Source of the DNA: Nannocystis pusilla
GTDB lineage: Bacteria > Myxococcota_A > Polyangia > Nannocystales > Nannocystaceae
NCBI RefSeq assembly: GCF_026626665.1
Contig: NZ_JAPNKE010000002.1
Span: 9,010,001-9,074,000 of the forward strand
DNA length: 64,000 nt
Direction: 5' to 3'
The notes below the pieces were generated by a model, which was not told the DNA's origin, did not search any database, and saw only the letters and a program-made list of their open reading frames with translations. Below are positions 13,459-23,042 of the stretch, piece by piece. Numbering within the stretch: the first letter of the stretch is position 1; every line of letters begins with the position of its first letter. A program made the translations under genes and the position numbers.

Positions 13459-13598
13459 CCCCGTAGCGGATCGCTGCGGCGTCGACGGTCCGCCCGAGGC
13501 GGGCTGTCTCGTGCGCCGCCTGGCTTGGAAAGGAGGGACTCGGGCGGGCAGAGGCCGACGCCGCCGAACCCGCCCGGCGCTGACATTCACCTGCTCGA

Positions 13599-13612
13599 AA
13601 AGACATGTCTTT
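13599..13612. repeat. Perfect 14-bp palindrome AAAGACATGTCTTT
   Basis: Loopless perfect palindrome centred on ACATGT, a variant of the dispersed family in which the two half-sites are fused. It sits between convergent genes. Confidence 0.7.
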
Positions 13613-13632
13613 CCGCGCCGCGGCCCGGCCAC

Positions 13633-13790
13633 GCGCGCGGGGAGGCCCAGGCTCGCGCGCAGGCTCGTGCGCGCGGGAGGCCCAAGCTCACCTCAGGCTC
13701 GCGCGCGGGGAGGCCCAGGCTCGCGCGCAGGCTCGCGCGCGCGGGAGGCCCAAGCTCGCCGCAGTCTGGCGCGCGAGGAGGCCCAGCTCC
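13633..13790. repeat. 68-bp tandem repeat, two full units and a partial third
   Basis: Units start at 13633 and 13701 with GCGCGCGGGGAGGCCCAGGC and are nearly identical. A degenerate third begins near 13769 (GCGCGCGAGGAGGCCCAG). Each unit itself contains two GGAGGCCCA(G/A)GCTC segments, so the block looks like nested duplication. Confidence 0.75.
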
Positions 13791-13872
13791 GCGGCATCAC
13801 GCGCGCGGGTCCTGCGTCACCGGCGGGGCGCCCCGACGCGGAGGACCTGTCGCGTCTCGCGTCGGTCCCGAC

Positions 13873-13934
13873 GGACATGCTCTAGAAGACATGACCATCA
13901 GGCCATGCCCACGAGGACATGTCCGTGGGGACAT
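13873..13934. repeat. Dispersed hairpins before the helicase stop
   Basis: A degenerate copy (GGACATGCTCTAGAAGACAT, 13873-13892) is followed by ACATGTCCGTGGGGACAT (13917-13934), a 6-bp stem with GTGG loop, ending 11 bp from the helicase stop codon. Position fits transcription termination for the helicase. Confidence 0.7.
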
Positions 13935-13944
13935 ATTCCCTCGC

Positions 13945-15284
13945 TCAGCGGACCGTGGCTCGCCGGCCGCCCTGCGCGCCGCGGCTCGGCGCCGCGGCGG
14001 AGCGCTGCTGCTGCGGGCGCGCCTGCTGAGCCCGCTGCTGCTGGCGCGGCTGCTGCGGCTGGCGCGATTGCTGCTGGCGCGGCTGCTGCGGACGGGCGGG
14101 CGCGGCCTCCGCGACCATGCCCGCGAACGGGTGGTTCTGCACGACCGGCACGCGGCGCTGGATCAGCCGCTCGATGCCCTTGAGGCGCGTCTGCTCGTCG
14201 CCGCTGCAGAACGACAGCGCGACGCCCTGCGAGCCGGCGCGGGCGGTGCGGCCGATCCGGTGGACGTAGGCCTCGGGGTCCATCGGCAGGTCGTAGTTGA
14301 TGACGTGGGAGATCCCGCTGACATCGATGCCGCGGGCGGCGAGGTCGGTGGCGACGAGGACGCGGACCTCGCCGTCGCGGAAGCGGGACAGGGCGCGCAG
14401 GCGGGTGCTCTGGGCCTTGTCGCCGTGGATCGCCTCGGCGTGGATCTGGCCCTGCGCGAGCTGGCGAGCCACGCGGTCGGCCCCGTGCTTGGTGCGGGTG
14501 AAGACGATCGCCCGCGTGACCGCGCGGTCGCCGAGGACGTGGCGCAGCAGCTCGCGCTTGTGCTCCTGCGCGACCAGGTAGACCGACTGGGCGATGGCGT
14601 CGGGCGCCGACGCGACCCGCGTCGCCTCGATGTGCAGCGGGTCGCGCAGCACCTGGGCGGCGAGCGGGGCGATCTCGGGCGGCATGGTCGCCGAGAACAG
14701 CAGCGTCTGGCGCTGCTTCGGCAGCACGCCGACGACGCGGCGGATCGACGGCAAGAAGCCCTCGTCGAGCATGCGGTCGGCTTCGTCGAGGACGAAGAAC
14801 TCGACCCGCTGCAGGCGGACCAGGCCCTGGGCCATCAGGTCGACCAGCCGGCCGGGCGTGGCGACCAGCAGGTCGACGCCGGCGCGCAGCGCCTGGACCT
14901 GGTTCTGCATGCCGACGCCGCCGTAGATCACCGTGTGGCGCAGGCCGCTGAAGCGCGCGTAGACGCCGATCCGCTCGCCGATCTGGGCCGCCAACTCGCG
15001 CGTCGGCGTCAGGATCAGCGCGCGGACACCCGCGTCACGCGGCGCCGGGCGCTGCAGCATCTGGTGGACGATCGGCAGCACGAACGCCGCCGTCTTGCCG
15101 GTGCCCGTCTGGGCGCAGCCGAACAGGTCGCGGCCGAGGAGGGCAGGGGGATGGCCGCCGCCTGGATCGGCGTCGGCGTGGTGTGACCCTCCTGGCGCAG
15201 CGCGCGGAGCAGGGTCTCGGACAGGCCCAGCGCGGCGAAGTCCGACGCGTGGGCAGGGGTAACGACAGGAAGGTTGTCTTGCAC
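13945..15284 (-). CDS. DEAD-box RNA helicase (frame-disrupted)
   Basis: ATP-dependent RNA helicase of about 445 residues. The Q motif (FAALGLSETLLRALRQEGH then TPIQAAAIP) is followed by a frame break near 15145, then AQTGTGKT (motif I), PTRELAAQ (Ia), TPGRLVDL (Ib), VLDEADRMLD (II), SATMP (III), IVFTRTKHGADRVA (IV), ATDLAARGIDV (V) and HRIGRTARAG (VI). The tail is Gln/Arg/Pro-rich and disordered, as in RhlE-type helicases, and should bind RNA non-specifically. The GTG start at 15284 (VQDNLPVV) is a choice; others further upstream are possible. An RRM protein gene lies 224 bp upstream in the same direction, suggesting a shared RNA-remodelling or cold-shock role. Confidence 0.9.
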
Positions 15285-15508
15285 GGAAACGTTCTCAGGG
15301 GCCCTCGAGGGCCAGGTCTTCGCCCGGGCGGCGCGATGCGGCCCACGAGTCCGGGCCCGGAGGCCGATTCGGTCGGCTCGCCGGACACGTGGGGGTCGGC
15401 CGAAACCGAGGCACAAGGCGACCTCGCTCCGCGGACGAAGGACGCGCGGACGGGTACCACGCCTCGGCGGCCGACGCAACGACGCGGCACGGACGGCCGC
15501 GTCGCGGC

Positions 15509-15973
15509 TCAGCGGCGCTCGGTGGCGACGTTGACGACGATCGAGGAGCCCTTGAGGTCGGCGCCGTTGAGCGCCTCGATCACCCGGGGGGCGTCCTTGC
15601 GATTGGACATCGTGACGAAGCCGAACCCGCGCGAAGCGCCGGTCTCGCGTTCGGTCATGACGACCGCGTCGGCGACCGGGCCGTACGCGCTGAAGGCGTT
15701 GCGGAGGTCGCTGGCCGTGGTGCTGCTGCTCAGACTGCCGACGAACAGGCGGACCGGGATCGTCGCGGCGGAGCGCTCCTGACCCGGATTCTCGATCGCC
15801 CGCATCGCGTCCTCGATCGAGGGGAGGTTGCCCGTGACGTCCTCGGCGGTGGCGATCGGGATCTCCCGCGGACCGCGCTCCCGGCGGGCCTCGCGGGCCT
15901 GCGCCTTCTCTTGCTGCTTCTTGGCCTTGTTGGCCTCGCGGGATCGCTTCCCGGAAGAGTAGTAGTTGCTCAC
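15509..15973 (-). CDS. RRM-type RNA-binding protein
   Basis: A 154-residue protein with a charged, Lys/Arg/Glu-rich N-terminus (residues 1-40) and one RNA recognition motif in the C-terminal half: RNP2 RLFVGSL and RNP1 RGFGFVTM with the two key aromatic residues. Bacterial single-RRM proteins of this type in cyanobacteria and myxobacteria bind single-stranded RNA and are often cold-inducible. It is followed by the DEAD-box helicase on the same strand, so the two may form an RNA chaperone pair. The basic leader is unusual compared with minimal 90-residue bacterial RRM proteins and may add RNA or ribosome contacts. Confidence 0.9.
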   Translation of the reverse strand: MSNYYSSGKRSREANKAKKQQEKAQAREARRERGPREIPIATAEDVTGNLPSIEDAMRAIENPGQERSAATIPVRLFVGSLSSSTTASDLRNAFSAYGPVADAVVMTERETGASRGFGFVTMSNRKDAPRVIEALNGADLKGSSIVVNVATERR

Positions 15974-16222
15974 GTCTGGTCTCCCTGGTGAAGGTCGAGC
16001 GCGTGACAGCGGGAAGTGTGATATTTTTTCATGCGTCTCGAAGGTTGGCGGCGAACGGATCGCCAGGTCCGTTCAGCTTACGGCAAAAACCGCCGCGGCG
16101 CCCCCCATCTCGCCGCTGCCGGCGCCGGTCCGCCCGAGCACGCCCGTCTCGCCCCGGTGACGGGCGTTTGCGCCGCCAGCGTTCGCTTGCGCACACGCCC
16201 CGGACGCCGCCACGCGGGCGCT

Positions 16223-16885
16223 TCACGCGGGGCCGCGCGCCAGCGGGAACACGGCGACGGTGCACAGTCGGTTGCCGAGACGGTCGCCGATCGCGAGCGA
16301 CCGCTGCTCGCGGGGCATGAGCCGCAGCCCGCGCAGGCTGGCGCCGGACGACCACACGCCGAGGTCGTGGTCGGCGACTTCGGCGTCGGTGGTGAACAGC
16401 ACCAGCACCGCGGCCCCGTGCAAGATGTGCGGGTCGGCGGCCAGCTTGTCGATGTCCTTCCAGACAGGTCGCTGCAGCGCGCTGGCGTAGGCGCGGTTGG
16501 GCCCGCGCTCGTTGTGCTGGGCCACGACCTTGACCTCGAGCCAGGCGGCGTCGACCAGCGCGACCGCGTCCTCCGGGGCGAATAGACCGATCTGCTCGGC
16601 GGCGTCCGCCAGCGGCCGCCCACCTGGCGTGACGACCATGTCGCAACGGACACCCTCGCTGCGCCGCCGCAAGACCCGGTCGCGCGGGAATCGGACCTCG
16701 GCCGCGACGCCGTAGCCCGCGGCCTGCAGGCCCCCGCGCAGCACCGGGTGCAGCTCGAGCTCGCTGCGCCCGTCGAGGCCGCGGACCGCCTGCTCGAGCT
16801 CGACGGCGGCGGCGGCGGCCCGCAGGCCCGCCGCCAGCGCGTCGGCGAGGTCGTCCCAGCGCCAGTCGATCGCGGTCGTCGTCAC
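16223..16885 (-). CDS. Hypothetical protein with nuclease-like D...ExK residues
   Basis: A 220-residue cytoplasmic protein without signal peptide. I do not recognise the family. The middle has CDMVV, a Gly/Pro loop, then AWLEVKVVAQHNERGPNRAY: an Asp at a strand end followed about 40 residues later by E-V-K, the residue pattern of the PD-(D/E)xK nuclease fold, and a helix with conserved-looking polar residues. The C-terminus (VLVLFTTDAEVADHD) looks like further core strands. The nuclease idea rests only on that pattern. The gene is divergent from the 17398 gene. Confidence 0.7.
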   Translation of the reverse strand: MTTTAIDWRWDDLADALAAGLRAAAAAVELEQAVRGLDGRSELELHPVLRGGLQAAGYGVAAEVRFPRDRVLRRRSEGVRCDMVVTPGGRPLADAAEQIGLFAPEDAVALVDAAWLEVKVVAQHNERGPNRAYASALQRPVWKDIDKLAADPHILHGAAVLVLFTTDAEVADHDLGVWSSGASLRGLRLMPREQRSLAIGDRLGNRLCTVAVFPLARGPA

Positions 16886-17397
16886 GCGGGGCGAGCTTAG
16901 CGCTGCGACCCCGTCGCGCTCGCACCGGCCTCCGCGGCCCCGACAAACGCGGAGGACGTCGCCCTCGCCCCGTCGCCGAGGCCTGACTCACACGGCGCTG
17001 GGGTCGCAAGCCAGGTCGGCGATCTCGCCGTGCCGGAGGCCATCGCGGCGGCGACGGCCCTGACGCGCCGATCGCAGCTGCGCGAACGGCCCTCATCGAC
17101 GATGCGGGCTCGTCGTTAGCGGTGACCAGGGAGCGCCGATCCCTCCGTCTCACGTCGCTAGCCGACGTCTGCGGGTCGCGGCACGGGAGCGCAGCAGTCG
17201 CTGCGAATCACTGCCACGCCGGGCTCGACCGCGAGGTCCGCACGCGCACGTGGGTGGGCCGGGGTTGGGATCACCTGTCCTTTCGGTCATCTGATTCGCG
17301 CCGCGCGGCCCGCCGGCGCTGTTGTGCGGAGCGCGCGCTTGCGACGCGCGACGGGCCTCGGCTATGCCTCGCGCTCCCCGACAGGAAGGTCCCCCCA
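16886..17397. other. Divergent intergenic region
   Basis: A 512-bp region between two divergent starts with no credible gene. It holds a degenerate copy of the dispersed element near 17273 (ACCTGTCCTTTCGGTCATCT). The ribosome-binding site AGGAAGG for the next gene is at the right edge. Confidence 0.55.
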
Positions 17398-18408
17398 ATG
17401 TCCCTGCTGACCCCGGGCGCCGTGCTCCGCTACGAGATGGCCGACTTCGACGCCGCCGACAATTATGAATTCCAGATCCTCGAGACCGACGATCAGCTCG
17501 TGCTGTCGAGCGCGTTCGAGGACGGCGAGCCGGAGGCGGTGATCGCCTTCTCGAACGACAGCCTGGCCGACAGCCGCACGATCGCGGTGCTGTCGCAGGG
17601 GGCGTGGCTGTCGCACGCGCTCGAGCAGCCGACCCGCGACGACGAGTGCGAGCGCCTCGACGCCGACCTGCCGCCGTTCTTGCTCAGCCGGACCCAGCTG
17701 ATGGAGCTGCGGGCCGGGGCGACGCGCCTGCGGCCGGAGTGGTCGCCGCCGGGCAGCGAGCCGGAGACGGTGACGTTGAAGGAGCGGATCGTGGTGGAGG
17801 TCGAGGTCGACGACGAGCCGCAGGAGTTCACGGCGCTGGTGGCCGCGGGCGACGGCGTCGAGGTGACGGTGATCGACGACGAGGCGTGGCCGCTGGTGGT
17901 CGAGCGGGTCGAGGGCGACAACTACTGGCGGCTCCTCGCCATCGAGCACGGCGAGCTCGGCGACGGCGAGAACGACGAGGACGACGACGACCTGCCGCCG
18001 CCCGAGCCCGCCGGCCCGCTGGCGGCCACCGGACAGATCGACAGCGACGCGTTCGTCGCCCTGTGCCAGCGCCTCGGGGTCGCCGGCATGGACATGGACT
18101 ACCAGGGCTCGCGCTTCTCACTGCTCGACGCGGAGCGCAAGATCGTGATCTCCGCCGAGTACAAGATCGTCCTCGTCGCCATGCCCGGCGGGGTGCTCCG
18201 CCGCGCCCACGTGTTCGACCGCTACATCCCCGACCAGGTGCTGGGCCAGCTCGAAGGCGACGACCCGGTCGACCAACCCGGCAACCTGAAGGACGGCCTC
18301 GCAGTCGCCGAAAAGCTGGCCGAACGCGCCGGCGCCGACGTGCTCTACCCCGACGCGCTCGGCCCGATGTACATCGCCCTGTTCAACGTCCGCGCCCTCG
18401 CCGATTGA
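17398..18408 (+). CDS. Hypothetical acidic protein
   Basis: A 336-residue, strongly acidic cytoplasmic protein with no signal peptide. Residues 1-180 alternate strands and acidic turns (YEFQILETDDQLVLSSAFED). A linker of Glu/Asp and Pro (ENDEDDDDLPPPEPAG, about 190-208) leads to a C-terminal domain of about 120 residues (FVALCQRLGVAGMDMDYQGS...). I do not recognise either domain. The ATG at 17398 is preceded by AGGAAGG. It appears to be monocistronic. Confidence 0.75.
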   Translation: MSLLTPGAVLRYEMADFDAADNYEFQILETDDQLVLSSAFEDGEPEAVIAFSNDSLADSRTIAVLSQGAWLSHALEQPTRDDECERLDADLPPFLLSRTQLMELRAGATRLRPEWSPPGSEPETVTLKERIVVEVEVDDEPQEFTALVAAGDGVEVTVIDDEAWPLVVERVEGDNYWRLLAIEHGELGDGENDEDDDDLPPPEPAGPLAATGQIDSDAFVALCQRLGVAGMDMDYQGSRFSLLDAERKIVISAEYKIVLVAMPGGVLRRAHVFDRYIPDQVLGQLEGDDPVDQPGNLKDGLAVAEKLAERAGADVLYPDALGPMYIALFNVRALAD

Positions 18409-18651
18409 TCGGCGCGAACACGCGGCACCTCGCGCGCGAGCTCTCCTCGAAGACGAGGCGACCTCGCGGATGAGGCGGCCTCGCGCGTGTGGTTTCGAGA
18501 TCTCGCGTCACGCGGCGCATCCTCATCCACGCGCGCCGGGACGAATTGTTTCGCCTGGGGTCGCGCGGCATCGCGACGCTCCCGGCCCCGCGAGCCCGTG
18601 CGCTGCTCGCTCCGACCGCCCGCCGTCGCCGCGTGTATAGTCGCCCGCCTC

Positions 18652-20588
18652 GTGGCCGGCGACCGCCCCTTGACCCCTGCCGCGGCGATCGTCCTCGCCT
18701 GGGCCGGGCTCGCGCTCGTCAACGCCGGCTGCATCGCCGCCCGCGCGCTGCCCAATGCGGGCCTGCGGGTGCGCGCGCTCAATCACTTGTTCGACGCCGG
18801 CCAGCTGCTGTTCCTCGGCCTCGTCTGCGGCCTCGCGGTGGCTCTGTGGCTGCGGCTGGCCCCGCGGCGCGCGTGGCTGGCACCGCTGGCGCTGAGCCTC
18901 GTCGCCGTGATCCTCGCTCTGGCGATCGTCGCGCCCGACCTCGACAACTTCGCCCTCCGCCTTGCCGGCCGCGAGCGCGCCGGGCTCGTCGACGTCCTCT
19001 TGACCGTCGCGCTCGCCCAGGCCGTCCCGCTGGCGTACCTCCTCGGCCGGCGCATGGCCCGACCGCGCGTGCGCTGGCTCGCCGTCGCGGTCGCCACGTT
19101 CGCCGCGATCGTCAACACCCGGATCTTGCCGCTCGACTACCCGGGGGTGCACGCGTTCCTCGCCTGGACCGCGGCCACCGCCGCCGCCGCCGCGCTCGCC
19201 GGCATGCAGTGGCGCCGGCGGCTCTCGTCGGCGGCGGAGCGCGTCGTCGTGGGCGTCGCCGTGATCTTCGCGGTCGGCGCGGTCGTGATCGATCCGGGCA
19301 ACACCGTCCGCGTCGAGCTCACCCGCCTCGACTCGGCCCTCCTCGCCGCTCACGTCCCGCCCTGGCGCGCCGAGGTCGACAATCTGCAATACGGTCACAT
19401 CCCGATCCCGCCCGAGCTGGCCCCGTGGTTCGAGTGGAGCGCCGACGCCCCGCCGATCGCCGCCAGCGAGCCGCCGCTCTTGCCGCCCGACGCGATCGTC
19501 CTGTTCTTCACCCTCGACTCGATGCGCGCCGAAGTGCTGCAGAACCCGGCCAACCGCGCGCTGCTGCCGACGCTGCACCGCTGGCGCGACGCCGGCTTTT
19601 ACGTCCCGCGGGCGATCAGCCCCTCGACGGTCACCCGCTTCACCCTCGCCAGTCTGTTCACCGGCCTCGAGGTCCCGCAGCTGAAGTGGGCCCGCGACAG
19701 CGCGACCCAGGGCTCGCTCGTCAAGGAGGAGCGGCCGCGGGTCGCTGACCTGCTGACCGCGCGCGGCGTCACCACCGTGCACGTCATCAGTCAGTTCGAG
19801 CTGGTCAATCACGTCAACAAGATCGGCCGCGGCTTCTCCGAGGAGATCGAGGTCCCGATCGCGCGCGGCGATCGCCTGGCCTACGCACCGGCGGTGATGG
19901 ACGCGATCCTCACGCGATTGCGGCAGCACGGCGACGGGCCGCTGTTCCTGTTCAGCCACTTCATGGACGCCCACCACCCGTTCGACTCGGGCGACCGCAA
20001 GGGCCGCGCCTACGAGCGCCACGTGTCCGAGCTGGCCAACATCGACCGCGAGCTGGCGCGCCTCGACGCCTGGCTCGACGAGGCCGGGCTGTGGCCGCGC
20101 ACGCTGATCGTGGTCAGCGCCGACCACGGCCAGGCGTTCGGCCAGCACGGCGTGCAGCACCACGGCGGCCCGCCCTACGAGGAGCAGTGTCGTGTCCCGC
20201 TGATCGTCATCGGCCCCGCCGTGCCCGCGCGCACGAGCCCGTGCGACCTGCCGCTGCTCGACCTCTCGCCGACCTTCCTCGACCTGTTCGGCCTCGAGGG
20301 CCCCGGCTGGTTCGTCGGCCGGTCGCTCGTGCCCGCGCTCCGCGGCGAATCACCCGCGTGCGGCCGCCCCGTCCTCAGCACCACCTGGGACGTGTTCGCG
20401 CTGCTCCTGCCCGAGGGGATCAAATTCTCGACAACCGGCGCAAGCGGACCCTCGAGGTCTACGACCTGAAGGCCGACCCGCGCGAGGCGTTCAACGTGTG
20501 CGACACCGACCCCGCCGGCTGCGACGCCCGCGTGGGCCTGCTGCGGCGCTACCTCGAGCTGCACGGGGCGATCGCGGCCCCGCGGTAG
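18652..20588 (+). CDS. Membrane-bound sulfatase / LtaS-like phosphoesterase family enzyme (frame-disrupted)
   Basis: About 645 residues: five or so N-terminal transmembrane helices (residues 1-220) and a large extracytoplasmic alkaline-phosphatase-superfamily domain. Metal and catalytic landmarks are FFTLDSMRAEVL (first metal Asp), SPSTVTRFTLASLFTG (nucleophile Ser/Thr region), HFMDAHHPF and SADHGQAFGQHGVQHHGGPP (distal metal site). The set resembles LtaS/EptA-like phosphoglycerol or phosphoethanolamine transferases more than true sulfatases, since no CxPxR motif is seen. The frame breaks near 20425; the tail (RKRTLEVYDLKADPREAFNV) is typical of sulfatases. The GTG start at 18652 is tentative. 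The stop codon's last base is also the first base of a GACATGTCC element. Confidence 0.82.
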
Positions 20589-20618
20589 ACATGTCCTATA
20601 AAACATGTCCGATGGGAC
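20588..20618. repeat. Dispersed element, two direct half-sites between convergent genes
   Basis: GACATGTCC (20588-20596) and ACATGTCC (20603-20610) are followed by GATGGGAC, so the second half-site can pair GTCC with GGGAC. The sulfatase stop overlaps the first copy, and the convergent pentapeptide gene ends 40 bp further on. Confidence 0.7.
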
Positions 20619-20657
20619 TCGTCGGATCGCGCCGATTCTTCCACCGGGCCGCGGCGC

Positions 20658-21461
20658 TCAGGCGCGGAGGTCGCGGAGCGCGAACAGCCGCTCCAGCACC
20701 AGCCCGCGCTGGTCCGCGGAGATCCGCGCGAAGAGGCTCTCATCGACGATCTCGCCGTACGTCGAGCCGGCCACGAAGGCGGCCACTGCCCGCAGCTCGT
20801 CGTGGTTGCCGGGCGACAGGACCGGCTCGAGCGCCTCGACGGCCGCCACGAACGCGCGCGGATAGGCGACGAAGTTGTTCGGGCCGTCGGGCAAGCGGAG
20901 GTCGAGCTCGGGCCCGTCGAGCAGCGACGAATCGACGATCGCGCAGCCGCGCAGGTCGACGCGGGTCGCCGCGGAGGCGGTGAGGTTCACCGTCCGGAGC
21001 GCGCCGGTGAAGGTGGTGTCGACCAGGGCGCACCGGCTGAAGTTGGTCCTGGCGATCTCGCAGCGGGTGAACGCCACGTCGTGGAACGAACACTCCGAGA
21101 GCTCGGCGCTGGCGAGGGTGCAATCGACGAAGGTGCAGGCCCGGAACGCGCAGCGAGAGAACGCGCTGAACAGCCGCCGGCCGACGGAGAGCCGCTCGAA
21201 GGCGCAATCGACGAAGCTCGTGCGCGTGGCGTTGACGCCGTCGAGGTCGCAATCCACGAACACGCAGCCGCGGAACGTGGGCCGGGTCCAGAACGACCCG
21301 AACAGCGGGGCGCCGAAGTCGACCCGCTCGAACCGCAGCCGATGATTGTCGCGCAACGGCCAGGCCGAGCGCGGGTCGAGCACGACCCCCTCGACCCGGA
21401 CGACGCCGTCGCGATCGCGTGGGGTGGCCTCGATCAGCCGCGCGAGCTCCTTCGGGCGCAT
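20658..21461 (-). CDS. Pentapeptide-repeat protein
   Basis: A 267-residue protein whose middle (about 45-190) consists of pentapeptide repeats of the A(D/N)LXX type with central Phe/Leu and many Cys (TFRGCVFVDCDLDGVNATRT, CAFRACTFVDCTLASAELSE), predicted to form a right-handed quadrilateral beta-helix. A helical C-terminal domain of about 75 residues follows. Pentapeptide proteins include DNA-mimicking gyrase inhibitors, but most have no known role. No signal peptide, so cytoplasmic. It lies between a convergent sulfatase-like gene and the divergent ArsR gene. Confidence 0.85.
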   Translation of the reverse strand: MRPKELARLIEATPRDRDGVVRVEGVVLDPRSAWPLRDNHRLRFERVDFGAPLFGSFWTRPTFRGCVFVDCDLDGVNATRTSFVDCAFERLSVGRRLFSAFSRCAFRACTFVDCTLASAELSECSFHDVAFTRCEIARTNFSRCALVDTTFTGALRTVNLTASAATRVDLRGCAIVDSSLLDGPELDLRLPDGPNNFVAYPRAFVAAVEALEPVLSPGNHDELRAVAAFVAGSTYGEIVDESLFARISADQRGLVLERLFALRDLRA

Positions 21462-21568
21462 CGGTTCGCCCGCGAAGGTCGCAGCTCGCCGAGGGCCGCG
21501 TCAACCTCGGCCGAGGACCCGCAGCACCGAACCCTCGGACAATTTCCGTCGAGCCCCTCGCCGAGCCC

Positions 21569-21597
21569 TTGACAGGTGCTTCTCCGGGTCGTAGTTA
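21569..21597 (+). promoter_or_regulatory. Sigma70 promoter of the arsR-type gene
   Basis: TTGACA (21569-21574), a 17-bp spacer and TAGTTA (21592-21597) make a near-consensus vegetative promoter. The palindromic operator begins at the end of the -10 box, so a bound repressor would block open-complex formation. Confidence 0.75.
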
Positions 21598-21624
21598 ACC
21601 AACAGGTTTCATAACCGAACGGTT
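21597..21624. promoter_or_regulatory. Twin operators for the ArsR-type repressor
   Basis: AACCAACAGGTT (21597-21608) and AACCGAACGGTT (21613-21624) are two AACC-N4-GGTT palindromes 16 bp apart, covering the transcription start and ending 2 bp before the ATG. This is a standard place for an autorepressor site. Confidence 0.7.
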
Positions 21625-21626
21625 TA

Positions 21627-21986
21627 ATGAAGAAGATGCCGGCCAGCGACCTCGACGCCACCTTCGCCGCCCTCGCCGACCCCACGCGGCGGGCGATCCT
21701 CGCCCGCCTCGCGCAGGGGGAGGCGTCCGTCTCCGAGCTGGCGGCGCCGTTCGCCATGAGCTTGCCGGCGATCTCCAAGCACCTGCGGGTGCTGCAGCGC
21801 GCCGGTCTCATCAGCCGCGGGCGCAACGCCCAGCAGCGGCCGTGTCGGCTCGAGGCGGCGCCGCTGCGCGAGGTCGCCGAGTTCACCGCACATTACCGCA
21901 AGTTCTGGGAAGAGAGCTTCGACCGCCTGGGCGAGTACCTGCACGAGCTGCAGGCCGACGACAAGAAGCCGCGGCGCAAGCACTGA
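21627..21986 (+). CDS. ArsR-family transcriptional regulator
   Basis: A 119-residue winged-helix repressor: LADPTRRAILARLAQGEASV and the recognition helix LPAISKHLRVLQRAGLISRG are typical. It lacks the CxC metal-binding motif of ArsR/SmtB metal sensors and instead belongs to the group found beside AHSA1/SRPBCC proteins, as here. It probably represses its own operon through the twin palindromes overlapping its promoter. The start could be 21627 or the in-frame ATG at 21636. Neither has a Shine-Dalgarno sequence. Confidence 0.9.
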   Translation: MKKMPASDLDATFAALADPTRRAILARLAQGEASVSELAAPFAMSLPAISKHLRVLQRAGLISRGRNAQQRPCRLEAAPLREVAEFTAHYRKFWEESFDRLGEYLHELQADDKKPRRKH

Positions 21987-22083
21987 CGGCGCGCCCTACC
22001 CATCATGAGTCACCCCGGGCGCTCGCCCGGGCCCCCGAGTATTTGTCCGACTGCACGGATTGCACCGACGACAAGGAGAACGC

Positions 22084-23042
22084 ATGCCCGCGAATATGTC
22101 CCGACCCCCGAACCTGCCAGCGACCGCGAGCTGGTGATCACCCGCGTCTTCGCCGCTCCGCGCGAGCTGGTGTTCAAGATGTGGACCGAGCCGCAGCACG
22201 TGGTGCGCTGGTGGGGCCCGCGCGGCTTTACCACCACCATCCGCGAGATGGACGTGCGCCCCGGCGGCGTGTGGCGCTACGTCATGCACGGGCCGAATGG
22301 CGTCGACTACGACAACCGGATCCGCTACCGCGAGGTCGCCGCGAACGAGCGCCTCGTCTACGACCACGACAGCGACATCGACGACGACCCGCGGGGGTTC
22401 CACGTGGTCACCGAGTTCCGCGCCCGCGGCGAGCAGACCGAGGTCGTCATGCGCATGCGGTTCGCCTCGGTCGCGGCGCGCGACGAGGCGGTCAAGTACG
22501 CGGGCGACGGCGCGAGCTCGACCTTCGACCGCCTGGGCGAGCTGCTGGGCGACCTCGAGGTCGAGTTCGTGCTCACGCGGACGTTCGCCGCCCCGCGCGA
22601 GCTGGTCTACCGCGCCCTCACCGAGGCCGAGCGGCTGGCGCAGTGGTGGGGGCCGAAGCATTTCGAGATGCAGTCGCGGCGGCTCGACCTGCGCCCCGGC
22701 GGCCACTACCACTATTGCATGCGCGCGCCCGACGGCGGCGAGCTGTTCGGCAAGTTCACCTACGTGGAGATCGATCCGCCGACCCGCCTGGTCTTTACCA
22801 ATGCGTTCGCCGACGCCGAGGGCAACACCGTGCGCCCGCCGTTCGAGGACGACTGGCCGCACGAGATCTTGCACACCATCACGCTCACCGAGCAGGACGG
22901 CAAGACCACCGTGATGCTGCGCGGCGTGCCCCACAACGCCACCCCGGCCCAGCGCGCGACCTTCCTCGCCGGCCACGAGTCGATGGACGGCGGCTACTCC
23001 AGCAGCTTCGCCGAGCTCGCACGCCACCTCGCCGCGGGCTGA
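22084..23042 (+). CDS. Double SRPBCC (AHSA1-like) domain protein (start frame-disrupted)
   Basis: Two consecutive AHSA1/SRPBCC hydrophobic-cavity domains: domain 1 begins RELVITRVFAAPRELVFKMW, domain 2 begins FVLTRTFAAPRELVYRALTE. Both have the W-W-G-P motif (RWWGPRGF, QWWGPKHF). Such proteins bind small hydrophobic ligands or act as chaperone co-activators, and are the usual partner of this ArsR subgroup. The best start signal is AAGGAG before the ATG at 22084 (MPANMSRPP), but that frame must shift near 22115 to reach the domain. The intact frame instead opens at an ATG at 22005 without a good ribosome-binding site. I favour 22084 with a single-base error. Confidence 0.85.

Larger units (their letters stand above)
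13459..13944. other. Convergent intergenic region full of repeats
   Basis: Between the secreted protein stop and the helicase stop there is no credible gene. The region holds a palindrome, a 68-bp tandem repeat and two further hairpins of the dispersed family, each listed separately. Confidence 0.7.

Noticed and set aside
16080..16100. A terminator with T-run on the minus strand downstream of the 16223 gene
   Set aside because: GGCGGTTTTTGCCG has a T-run but the stem is short and the loop placement is wrong for a clear intrinsic terminator.
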